Assembly (NCBI GenBank): GCA_001941065.1
Contig: MSHJ01000015.1
Coordinates: forward strand, 124,001 to 188,000
DNA length: 64,000 nt
Reading direction: 5' to 3'
Source of the DNA: Alistipes sp. Zagget8
GTDB taxonomy: Bacteria; Bacteroidota; Bacteroidia; Bacteroidales; Rikenellaceae
Of the stretch, positions 24,330 to 31,927 are shown piece by piece. Made by a program: the position numbers and the translations under genes. The notes under the pieces are model-generated. The model ran no database searches and was not told the origin of the DNA. It worked only from the letters and a program-made list of their open reading frames with translations. How positions within the stretch are numbered: position 1 is the stretch's first letter; every line of letters begins with the position of its first letter.

Positions 24330-25700
24330 TTATCTGCCTTCGATGCGGAGTCGCTGCCCGATGCGGAGCTTGTGAGCGCTTTTGAGGTTGTTCCAGCGCA
24401 TGATCTGCGTCGTGGTCACGCGGTAGCGCCGGGCAATGGCGCCCAGTGTGTCGCCCTTCTTCACCACATAGACCGACCCGCTGCGCTCCTGACGTTTCTT
24501 GTCGAGGTTCGCCGGGTTGATGTATTCCTTGAGGTACATCGAGTCTTTGGCATGAATCTCAGGCTCGTGGGCGATGTACTGCATGACATAGCGCTGCGGC
24601 AGGACCAGCGTGTAAGGCTTGGTCGTCGCCGGGATGATGTCGAGTTTGTACTGGGGGTTGAGCTGGCGCAGGGTCTCGATCGGCAGGTCGATCGTCGAGG
24701 AGATCTGTTGCAGGTGCATCAGCCGGTTCACCCGGATGGTGTCCACCGAAAGGGGAATCGGCGCCTCGGTGGGTTCGATGCCGTGCTGACGGTGGTAGGC
24801 ATAGGCGTACGACGCTCCGATGAAGGCCGGCACGTAACCGCGCGTCTCGCGGGGCAGGTAGTCGTAAATCTCCCAGAAATTCTTGCCTCCCGAGCGGGCG
24901 ATGGCCTTGTTGACGTTGCCCGGGCCGCAGTTGTAGGCGGCGATGGCCAGCGACCAGTCGTTGTAGATAGCGTAGAGGTCCTTCAGATAGCGGCAGGCGG
25001 CCTGCGTGGCGCGGTAGGGGTCGCGGCGTTCGTCGACCAGCGAGTTGACCTCCAGTCCGTAGCTCTTGCCGGTCGTGGGCATGAACTGCCACAGTCCGAC
25101 GGCGCCCATCGGCGACACGGCCGTGGGCGAAAGCGCCGACTCGATGACCGGCAGCGCACGCAGTTCGACGGGCAGGCCTTCGCGGAGCAGCTCCTCCTCG
25201 ATGATCGGGAAATAGTACTGCGACATGCCGAGGATGCGGCTGATCGTGCCGTAGCGCGAGCTGGTGTAGCGGTTGATATACCCCTTTACGATGCTGTTGT
25301 AGGGGAACTGGATCGGCGATGCGAGGTCCAGCAGCCGCCGGGCGTAGACCGAATCGGGGGTCGTGTCCGCCACCTCGGTGGAGTCCTCGAGGATGTATTG
25401 TTTGAAAAATTCGCTGTAAGCGTCCTGCCGCTGGCGTTCGCGCCATACGGCCAGCAGCGAATCGGTCTGCTCGGGGGTGAAATCCAGCGTCATGTCGTTG
25501 ACGGGCAGCACCTCGACAGGTTCCGGAGCGGGTTCGGGCTCCGGTTCCGGGGCGACGGTCTTTGCAGCCTCCGGAACAGGTGCCGGGGCGGGGGTTTCGG
25601 TCTTGGCCTTGTCGCGGCGTTTCTTGCGGGGGCTGCGGTCGAGGGCCGACGCCTCGAAGGCGACGGCTAAAAGCAGCGCTATGGTCAGGAATTTCTTCAT
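24330..25700 (-). CDS. MltD-like lytic transglycosylase with LysM domain
   Basis: 456 residues. Signal peptide (M-K-K-F-L-T-I-A...F-E-A-S-A), then a Pro/Glu/Ala-rich linker (residues 40-65). The SLT catalytic domain has P-V-I-E-S-A-L (catalytic Glu), G-A-V-G-L-W-Q-F-M-P and A-A-Y-N-C-G-P-G-N-V. A C-terminal LysM (Y-V-V-K-K-G-D-T-L-G-A-I-A-R-R-Y) binds peptidoglycan. It should cleave the glycan strand to 1,6-anhydromuramyl products in the periplasm. One base pair group separates it from DUF5683 and mnmE, within the parA-to-mnmE operon. Confidence 0.92.
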   Translation of the reverse strand: MKKFLTIALLLAVAFEASALDRSPRKKRRDKAKTETPAPAPVPEAAKTVAPEPEPEPAPEPVEVLPVNDMTLDFTPEQTDSLLAVWRERQRQDAYSEFFKQYILEDSTEVADTTPDSVYARRLLDLASPIQFPYNSIVKGYINRYTSSRYGTISRILGMSQYYFPIIEEELLREGLPVELRALPVIESALSPTAVSPMGAVGLWQFMPTTGKSYGLEVNSLVDERRDPYRATQAACRYLKDLYAIYNDWSLAIAAYNCGPGNVNKAIARSGGKNFWEIYDYLPRETRGYVPAFIGASYAYAYHRQHGIEPTEAPIPLSVDTIRVNRLMHLQQISSTIDLPIETLRQLNPQYKLDIIPATTKPYTLVLPQRYVMQYIAHEPEIHAKDSMYLKEYINPANLDKKRQERSGSVYVVKKGDTLGAIARRYRVTTTQIMRWNNLKSAHKLRIGQRLRIEGR

Positions 25701-25703
25701 CGT

Positions 25704-26873
25704 CTAAAATTTGAGGCTCAGGTTGAAGCCGAATACCGGGCGGTTGCCTCCGAGGGTGGGGATGTAGGTGTAGTCGATCAGCGGCTCGATGTTCATCGAG
25801 AGGTCGTCCGACACGTCGTAGTCCTTCAGGTGGGCATCGACGTGTGCGTCGACGATCTGCAGGACGTAGAGTGCACCCGAGATGATGATACACAGGTCGC
25901 GGTTACGCCGGTAGTTGTTCCGCAGGTTGCGGATGAACGAGGCCGAATAGCGGCCGTGGAACTCGTCCGTCGGACCGTCGGGGTATTTGTCCGGATTGTG
26001 CTCGTAGTCGCTCAGCAGGTTGTAGGCCTTTTTGAAACGCTGGTAGCCGCGGTTGTTCCAGTCGATGCAGTAGATCATCGAGGCGAATCCGCCCACGACG
26101 AACGGTACCTTCCAGTAACTTTTGTTGTAAATCTGTCCCGCACCGGGGAAGATGCAGGCCAGCGTGGTGGCTTTCTTGACGTCCGACACGTCGTTGGTCT
26201 TGTAGCTGACGGCCGCGTCGCCGATGAAATAGATGTACGACGCGATCGTGATCCCGAGGTAAGCCTGCCGCCGGGTGTTGCTGCGAATCATCTGCGACTG
26301 CAGGGCGTCGAGCTCCGGGGTGCGCGAAAGACTCGCATCCGTATAGGCTTCGTACTGCCGTTTGAGCGGCTTGTAGGTCTTGTTTTCGTGGATGTAGAGC
26401 CCCAGTCCGGTTCCCACCAGTCCGTAGAGAATCGGCAGTTTCCAGTATTGCTTGTTGTAAATCTGTCCGTAGCCGGGCAGTACGGTCGAGAGCCAGCACA
26501 CCTTCGAGAGCGACATCGAGTCGCTCATCAGCCATCCCTTTTTGAATACGCGGGGTTTGGGCGTGGTGTCGATGCCCAGCCGGGCGACCTCGAAATGGGC
26601 CAGCGCCACCGAATCGAGATAACGGCGGTCGTCGGTGCGCAGGGCCGCGACCGCTGCGGAGTCTGCGAGGTATTCCGCCGTGGCGACCGAATCGTAGTGC
26701 AGGATAACTTTAGCCAGCTCCAGCGAGTCGCGTTTGGAACGGAGTGAATCCGGTTTTTCGAGCATGCCGCCCCGGACGATGGTACGTGCACCGCGGTGGA
26801 GCTGGGCGCCGGCGGGCAGCCACAGCACGAAGGCTGCGGCGAGCAGCAGCAATCTGGTCCGGATTCTTGCCAT
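25704..26873 (-). CDS. DUF5683 family protein
   Basis: 389 residues from the ATG at 26873; the frame continues upstream only through parB. A signal peptide is present (M-A-R-I-R-T...P-A-G-A-Q). Two similar halves carry P-G-Y-G-Q-I-Y-N-K-Q-Y-W-K-L-P and P-G-A-G-Q-I-Y-N-K-S-Y-W-K-V-P, each followed by hydrophobic segments, so the membrane part looks internally duplicated. Function unknown. It is found next to parB in many Bacteroidetes, as here, suggesting a role in envelope or division. It lies 8 bases downstream of parB. Confidence 0.88.
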   Translation of the reverse strand: MARIRTRLLLLAAAFVLWLPAGAQLHRGARTIVRGGMLEKPDSLRSKRDSLELAKVILHYDSVATAEYLADSAAVAALRTDDRRYLDSVALAHFEVARLGIDTTPKPRVFKKGWLMSDSMSLSKVCWLSTVLPGYGQIYNKQYWKLPILYGLVGTGLGLYIHENKTYKPLKRQYEAYTDASLSRTPELDALQSQMIRSNTRRQAYLGITIASYIYFIGDAAVSYKTNDVSDVKKATTLACIFPGAGQIYNKSYWKVPFVVGGFASMIYCIDWNNRGYQRFKKAYNLLSDYEHNPDKYPDGPTDEFHGRYSASFIRNLRNNYRRNRDLCIIISGALYVLQIVDAHVDAHLKDYDVSDDLSMNIEPLIDYTYIPTLGGNRPVFGFNLSLKF

Positions 26874-26881
26874 ATCGGAGT

Positions 26882-27748
26882 TTAGGGGCGTTTGGCGAAA
26901 CGTTCGATGAAACGCTCGATGTCCTTGTCGTCGTTGAAGCCGATGACGATCCTGCCGCCGCCGTTTTTGGCGCGTTTGATCGAAATCTCCTGCGAGAAGA
27001 ATTTTTCCAGTTGTTCGACCAGCCGCAGGTAGCTGTCGGGATACTCCTCGTCCTCGGCTGGTTGCGCGGCGGCCGGGGTCTCCGCGAGCGAACGGGCCAA
27101 CTCTTCGGCCTGACGCACCGAAAGTCCCTTCTTGATGCATTTCTTCAACGCGCGGAGCTGCTGGTCGGCAGGCGCCCCGGCGATGGCCTTGGCGTGTCCC
27201 ATCGAGATCAGCCCCTCCTTGAGGGCGAGCTGCACCTCGTCGGGGAGTTTCAGCAGGCGCAGGTAGTTCGACACCGACGAACGCTTCTTGCCCACCTTCT
27301 CCGAGAGGGCGTCCTGCGTGAGGTTGCACTCGTCGATCAGGCGCTGCATGCCCAGGGCGATCTCGATCGCGTTGAGGTCCTGGCGCTGGATGTTCTCCAC
27401 GAGGGCCATGGCGTGGAGGTTCTCGTCGTCCACCTCGCGGATATAGGCCGGGAGGGTCTTCAGGTCGGCACGCTGCGCGGCCCGCCAGCGGCGTTCGCCG
27501 CTGATGATGATGTATTTGCCGTTGTCGGCCTTCTTCACCGTCACGGGCTGGATGACACCCAGCTGACGGATCGAGTCGGCCAGTTCGTCGAGGGCCTCCT
27601 CGTCGAACTGCGTGCGCGGCTGCGTGGGGTTGGGGATGATGTCGGCGATTTCGATTTCGGCCATCTGGCTCATGGGCTTGAGCTTGGCATCGACCGGCTC
27701 GCTGCCGAAAATGGCGTCGAGGCCACGTCCTAATCCTTTCTGTTTCAT
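26882..27748 (-). CDS. parB: Chromosome partitioning protein ParB
   Basis: 288 residues. N-terminal CTPase/ParB box (I-I-S-G-E-R-R-W-R-A-A, preceded by Q-P-R-T-Q-F), central helix-turn-helix (A-L-S-E-K-V-G-K-K-R-S-S-V-S-N-Y-L-R-L-L-K-L-P), and C-terminal dimerisation segment with basic residues. It binds parS sites and loads SMC for chromosome segregation. It follows parA by 10 bases. No parS palindrome could be identified with certainty in this window. Confidence 0.96.
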   Translation of the reverse strand: MKQKGLGRGLDAIFGSEPVDAKLKPMSQMAEIEIADIIPNPTQPRTQFDEEALDELADSIRQLGVIQPVTVKKADNGKYIIISGERRWRAAQRADLKTLPAYIREVDDENLHAMALVENIQRQDLNAIEIALGMQRLIDECNLTQDALSEKVGKKRSSVSNYLRLLKLPDEVQLALKEGLISMGHAKAIAGAPADQQLRALKKCIKKGLSVRQAEELARSLAETPAAAQPAEDEEYPDSYLRLVEQLEKFFSQEISIKRAKNGGGRIVIGFNDDKDIERFIERFAKRP

Positions 27749-27758
27749 GTCGGTATCG

Positions 27759-28529
27759 CTATTTGCTGCGTTTGCGGTTGCGTTTCAGGAACTCCCGGGC
27801 CAGCGTCAGGTAGTTCTCCGAACCTACGGCCCCGGCGTCGTAAAGCATGACGGGTTTTCCGTGCGAGGGGGCTTCTCCCAAACGGATATTGCGCTGGATT
27901 ATTGTGTCGTAGGCCAGTTCGCCGAAATGCTCCCGCACCTCGTTCACCACCTGGTTGTTCAGGCGGTTGCGCATGTACATCGTCAGCAGGAAGCCCTCGA
28001 TGTCGAGGTCGGGATTCAGCCCCGACTTGACCTTGCGGATGGTGTTCAGCAGTTTCGAAAGCCCCTCCAGCGCGAGGTATTCGCACTGCACGGGGATCAG
28101 CACCGTGTCGGCCGCCGTGAGGATGTTGACCGTGGTGTAGCCCAGCGAGGGCGAACAGTCGATGAAGATGTAGTCGAACCGGTCGCGCACCGAATCGACG
28201 ATGCGTTTCATCACATGGTGGGCGTTCTCCATCTTCGGCAGTTCGGTATCGGCGGCCACCAGGTCGATCGACGAGGGAAGCACCCAGAGGTTCTTCACGT
28301 CGGGGCTGGCGAGGATCACCTCCGAGGCCTGTTTCTGCCCGGCGATGCACTCGTAGATACCTTCGAGATTGATGTCGAAACCCAGTCCCGAGGTGGCGTT
28401 CGCCTGCGGATCGGCGTCCAGCAGCAACACCTTCTTGCCCAGCAGGGCCAATGACGCCGCCAGATTGATGGCCGTCGTGGTCTTTCCCACGCCGCCTTTC
28501 TGATTGGCCAATGCGATTACCTTTGCCAT
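27759..28529 (-). CDS. parA: Chromosome partitioning ATPase ParA (Soj)
   Basis: 256 residues from the ATG at 28529 ([18 protein letters not shown]). The frame continues 18 codons upstream, but the promoter's -7 box lies there. Deviant Walker A K-G-G-V-G-K-T-T with the signature Lys, Walker A' L-L-D-A-D-P-Q-A-N and Walker B I-D-C-S-P-S-L. It forms ATP-dependent dimers on the nucleoid and moves ParB-parS complexes. First gene of the five-gene cluster ending in mnmE. Confidence 0.96.
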   Translation of the reverse strand: MAKVIALANQKGGVGKTTTAINLAASLALLGKKVLLLDADPQANATSGLGFDINLEGIYECIAGQKQASEVILASPDVKNLWVLPSSIDLVAADTELPKMENAHHVMKRIVDSVRDRFDYIFIDCSPSLGYTTVNILTAADTVLIPVQCEYLALEGLSKLLNTIRKVKSGLNPDLDIEGFLLTMYMRNRLNNQVVNEVREHFGELAYDTIIQRNIRLGEAPSHGKPVMLYDAGAVGSENYLTLAREFLKRNRKRSK

Positions 28530-28553
28530 AGATGAATTCGGTTTATAAGCAGG

Positions 28554-28561
28554 CAAATTTA
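28554..28561 (-). promoter_or_regulatory. -7 box of the parA operon
   Basis: TAAATTTG on the minus strand, 25 bases upstream of the ATG at 28529. Confidence 0.6.
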
Positions 28562-28603
28562 ATGAATTTAAATGGAAATCCATAACCGTGCCGGAAAAAT
28601 GCT

Positions 28604-28611
28604 TACCTTTG
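28604..28611 (+). promoter_or_regulatory. -7 box of the CPBP protease gene
   Basis: TACCTTTG on the plus strand, 32 bases upstream of the ATG; divergent from the parA promoter. Confidence 0.6.
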
Positions 28612-28643
28612 AGGTCGGAACGAATTGATAGTTACACGATACT

Positions 28644-29549
28644 ATGGAAGAAAAAAAACCGACGGTTCCGGCCGCAGAGCCCGCAGAGGCTGCCGGAATG
28701 CGGCCCGAAACCGGGGACGGAGGTCTGCCGGGACGGCGGAAATTCCCGACCGTGGGCGACATGCTCGCCCTGCTGGGCATTGCGCTCGGAGCGCAGATCG
28801 TCGTGGGCACCGCGGCGATGCTCTTCATGCTTTTCGCCGGACACGGATTCAATTATAAGTCGATGGAACCCGCCGCCCTGGGCAAACTGATGGCGGCGCT
28901 CTATTTCTGCTCGATGTCGATCACGCTTGCCGGTATCCTCTATTACCGCCGTGCGCGAGGCGGCAGCGGTCCGTGGGCGCGGTTTTCGGTCCGGGGGCTC
29001 AATCCGGCGCTGCTGCTGTGGGCCTTCGTGCTGATTTTCGCCGTCGGCGTGGTGCTCGAACCCCTCCTGACTCTGCTCCCCGAGCTGTCGCTCGAGGTGG
29101 GACGCGGATTCTGGACCATTCTTTCGCTGGTCGTCTTCGCCCCGGTGTTCGAGGAACTGATCTGCCGCGGCGTGGTGCTCGGTTCGCTGCGTGCACGCTA
29201 CGGTGTGGTCACGGCATGGCTCGTGTCGTCGCTCTTTTTCGGGGTGCTCCACGGACAGCCCGCGCAGGTCATCGGCGCCTCGGTCATCGGCCTGATTCTC
29301 GGCTTCGTCTACCTGGCGACCGATTCGATGTGGTCGGTGATGATCCTCCACGCACTGAACAACGCCGTGGCTTATCTGGCGATGGTCACCGGACACGGCA
29401 ACGCCCTGCTGATAGAACTGGTGGAGAGCCGGACGCTCTACGTGCTGATCTATATCGCGGCGCTGGCGCTCACCGCCGTCTCGGGTTACATGATGCTGCG
29501 GACGCTGCGGCGCATGAAGGCGGGGGATAAAAATCCGTCCGCGGCGTAA
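28644..29549 (+). CDS. CPBP family intramembrane glutamic endopeptidase
   Basis: 301 residues, with a polar N-terminal tail of about 45 residues followed by roughly seven or eight hydrophobic segments. The catalytic motif F-E-E-L-I-C-R-G-V-V-L-G-S-L (E-E-x-x-x-R) and the later F-G-V-L-H-G-Q-P (His) are both intact, followed by the usual N-N-A motif in H-A-L-N-N-A-V. Abi/CAAX-type proteases sit in the inner membrane; substrate unknown. Single gene with own promoter, transcribed divergently from parA. Confidence 0.9.
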   Translation: MEEKKPTVPAAEPAEAAGMRPETGDGGLPGRRKFPTVGDMLALLGIALGAQIVVGTAAMLFMLFAGHGFNYKSMEPAALGKLMAALYFCSMSITLAGILYYRRARGGSGPWARFSVRGLNPALLLWAFVLIFAVGVVLEPLLTLLPELSLEVGRGFWTILSLVVFAPVFEELICRGVVLGSLRARYGVVTAWLVSSLFFGVLHGQPAQVIGASVIGLILGFVYLATDSMWSVMILHALNNAVAYLAMVTGHGNALLIELVESRTLYVLIYIAALALTAVSGYMMLRTLRRMKAGDKNPSAA

Positions 29550-29589
29550 TAATCCGCCTGCGGTGTGCGTTACTTAAAGGTAAAAAAAC

Positions 29590-29597
29590 TATCTTTG
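29590..29597 (+). promoter_or_regulatory. -7 box of the peptidyl-prolyl isomerase operon
   Basis: TATCTTTG, perfect -7 box; ATG at 29609. The leader would be only a few bases. Confidence 0.6.
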
Positions 29598-29608
29598 CCC
29601 TTCGGAAT

Positions 29609-30493
29609 ATGAATTTGCGAGCGAAAATAACGGTCGCGGCGGGTGTGCTGCTGCTGGCGGGTTGCCGGGAGCTGCCCCGTTATTTCGCGAGCGATACGAC
29701 CATTGCGCGGGCCGGCGGCAAGGAGCTGAAAATGGGCGACGTGCGTTCGGTGGTTCCGCAGGGGCTCACGGGCGACGACAGCGCGGCCTTCATGCGGGTC
29801 TTCATCGACCGCTGGGTCGTGAAGCAGCTCAAACTGCAGGAGGCGGAGACGCTCTTCTCCTCCTCGGCGGCCGACATCGACAAGATGGTCGAGGAGTACC
29901 GGCAGGCGCTGCTGATCCGCAAACTGGACCAGCATTACGTCGACCGTTCGATCGACACGGTGTTCACCGCCGACGAGATCGCAGCTTACTACAACGCCCA
30001 CAAGGCCGATTTCAAACTGGACCGCACCATCGTCAAGGGACGTATCGTCCGCTTCGGCGAGGGCTACCGGCAGGCCGCGAAGCTCAAGACGCTGATGGCC
30101 TCCAAGTCGGAGGCCCAGCAGCAGGATTTCCGCGACATCTGCGAGAAGAACGGTTTTACGGTCAGCGATTTCCGCGACCAGTGGATTGACTTTCCGGATT
30201 TCCTGAGCTACCTGCCGACGCCGCGGTCGCAGTCCTACGATCCGCTGCTGGCCTCGACGGCCGTGCAGGAGATGCGCGACAGCCATTCGCACTACTATTT
30301 CCAAATCGAGGACGTGCGGCGTGAGGGCGAGCCGATTCCGCCCGAACGGCTGTTGGGAACCATCCGCCGCATCCTGTTCAACCAGCGGCAGGGCGAGATC
30401 ATCCGCCGGCACGAGGAGGAGCTCAGCGCCCGGGCCGCGGAGAACGGCGAGGTGAGGATTTTCGGCGACGAGAAAGCGAAAAAAGACAATTAA
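29609..30493 (+). CDS. SurA-like periplasmic peptidyl-prolyl isomerase lipoprotein
   Basis: 294 residues with a lipoprotein signal (M-N-L-R-A-K...L-L-L-A-G-C, Cys19). The body is helical, with an E-x-x-x-x-L-x-x-E-Y-R-Q-A-L-L-I-R-K-L segment and a following F-T-A-D-E-I-A-A-Y-Y-N-A-H region that resembles the SurA N-terminal chaperone part plus a degenerate PPIase domain. Probable periplasmic folding factor for outer-membrane proteins. It is the first gene of the operon with a canonical SurA homologue 24 bases downstream. Confidence 0.75.
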   Translation: MNLRAKITVAAGVLLLAGCRELPRYFASDTTIARAGGKELKMGDVRSVVPQGLTGDDSAAFMRVFIDRWVVKQLKLQEAETLFSSSAADIDKMVEEYRQALLIRKLDQHYVDRSIDTVFTADEIAAYYNAHKADFKLDRTIVKGRIVRFGEGYRQAAKLKTLMASKSEAQQQDFRDICEKNGFTVSDFRDQWIDFPDFLSYLPTPRSQSYDPLLASTAVQEMRDSHSHYYFQIEDVRREGEPIPPERLLGTIRRILFNQRQGEIIRRHEEELSARAAENGEVRIFGDEKAKKDN

Positions 30494-30517
30494 ATAAAAA
30501 CGATAAACGAAACCGAG

Positions 30518-31924
30518 ATGTTGAAAAAAGGTATATTGGCCGCGGCGCTCGCCCTGCTGTTCGCAGGGGCCCTTGCGCAGAAACAGCAGGTGATGCTCGA
30601 CAAGGTGGTAGCCGTGGTGGGCGGTTCGTCGATTCTCTATTCCGAGGTGGACGAATATGCACGCCAGCTCACCGAGCAGCGCCGGCAGGAGGGTTATACG
30701 TCCGACCGCGACCCGATGAACGAGGCGCTCGAGGCGCTGATGACCCAGAAACTGCTTTACAACCAGGCGCAGATAGACTCCGTGAAGGTCAACGACGGCG
30801 ACATCCTGGCCCGTGTCGAGGAGCAGGTGCAGCAGATGGTCGACATGGAGGGCTCGATTCCTGCCTTGGAGGCCAAGCACCACATGCCGATCTTCAACAT
30901 CCGGGAGATCATGCGCCAGCGTTTCGAGGAGCAGTCCTACGCCAACTCCATGCAGAGCGAGGTGGTGGGCAAGGTTTCGGTGATTCCGGGCGAGGTCGAG
31001 CGGTTCTATAAGTCGATTTCGAAGGACAGCCTGCCGACCATCGCCGACCAGTATGTCTACGCGCAGATCACCAAGTTCCCCAAGTCGATGACCGCGGCCA
31101 AGCAGCGCACCCGCGAACGCCTGCTGGATATGCGTGAGCGCGTCATCACGGGTGCGGCGAAATTCGAGAATCTCGCCCGTATGTATTCGCAGGACCCCGG
31201 TACGATGATGCGCGGCGGTGAGATGGACCCCTCGCCGCTGGCCAGCCTCGATCCGGCGTTCGCCGCGGCGCTCGAGAGCATGAAGCCCGGGCAGATTTCC
31301 GAGGTCGTCGAGTCGCAGTTCGGATTCCACATCATCCAGCTGCTCGACAAGCGCGGCCAGTTGTACCATTTCCGCCACATCCTGCTGCGCCCGGTCTACA
31401 CGACCGAGGAGCTGGGCGAGTCGCTCAACCTGCTGGACAGCCTCGCCAACCTGATCCACAAGGACTCGCTCTCCTTCGAGAAGGCGGCCCTGCAATATTC
31501 GGACGACGCGCAGTCGAAGATGAACGGCGGCGTCGTTTCGAACCACGACATTCTGGAGCGTTTCAACGCTTTCGACGCCAAGCTGACCGTCACGAAATTC
31601 CTCAAGGAGGATTTCGGACGCTTCAAGAGCCTCGACGACTATAACGCCCTGAACCGGCTCAAGCCCGGAGAGGTGTCGAACGCCTACCTCACGGAGGATA
31701 TGCTCGGCAACCAGATGGCCAAGATCGTCAAGCTCGTGGAGATCATCCCCACGCATACGGCTTCGCTCAACGAGGACTACCTGCGGCTGGAGGAGATGGC
31801 CCTGCAGGACAAGCAGGAGCGGGTCTTCAGGGAGTGGCTTTCGAAGAAGATCGACGGTATGTACGTCTATATCGAGCCCGAGTTCCGCGACGGGGAGTTC
31901 GAGAACAAACACTGGGTGAAATAG
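30518..31924 (+). CDS. Periplasmic chaperone/peptidyl-prolyl isomerase SurA-like
   Basis: 468 residues with a signal peptide (M-L-K-K-G-I-L...G-A-L-A). N-terminal SurA chaperone region (V-M-L-D-K-V-V-A-V-V-G-G-S-S-I-L-Y-S-E-V-D) followed by two parvulin (PPIC) domains. The first has A-K-F-E-N-L-A-R-M-Y-S-Q-D-P-G-T and E-S-Q-F-G-F-H-I-I-Q-L. It helps beta-barrel proteins fold in the periplasm. The context with OstA-like protein fits outer-membrane biogenesis. Confidence 0.92.
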   Translation: MLKKGILAAALALLFAGALAQKQQVMLDKVVAVVGGSSILYSEVDEYARQLTEQRRQEGYTSDRDPMNEALEALMTQKLLYNQAQIDSVKVNDGDILARVEEQVQQMVDMEGSIPALEAKHHMPIFNIREIMRQRFEEQSYANSMQSEVVGKVSVIPGEVERFYKSISKDSLPTIADQYVYAQITKFPKSMTAAKQRTRERLLDMRERVITGAAKFENLARMYSQDPGTMMRGGEMDPSPLASLDPAFAAALESMKPGQISEVVESQFGFHIIQLLDKRGQLYHFRHILLRPVYTTEELGESLNLLDSLANLIHKDSLSFEKAALQYSDDAQSKMNGGVVSNHDILERFNAFDAKLTVTKFLKEDFGRFKSLDDYNALNRLKPGEVSNAYLTEDMLGNQMAKIVKLVEIIPTHTASLNEDYLRLEEMALQDKQERVFREWLSKKIDGMYVYIEPEFRDGEFENKHWVK

Positions 31925-31927
31925 GCC

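Noticed and set aside
27012..27329. 5' extension of the DUF5683 frame through parB
   Set aside because: It lies inside a well-supported parB gene on the same strand in another frame; the signal peptide begins at 26873.
27700..28600. parS site near parAB
   Set aside because: No clear palindrome of the usual parS type was found by reading.
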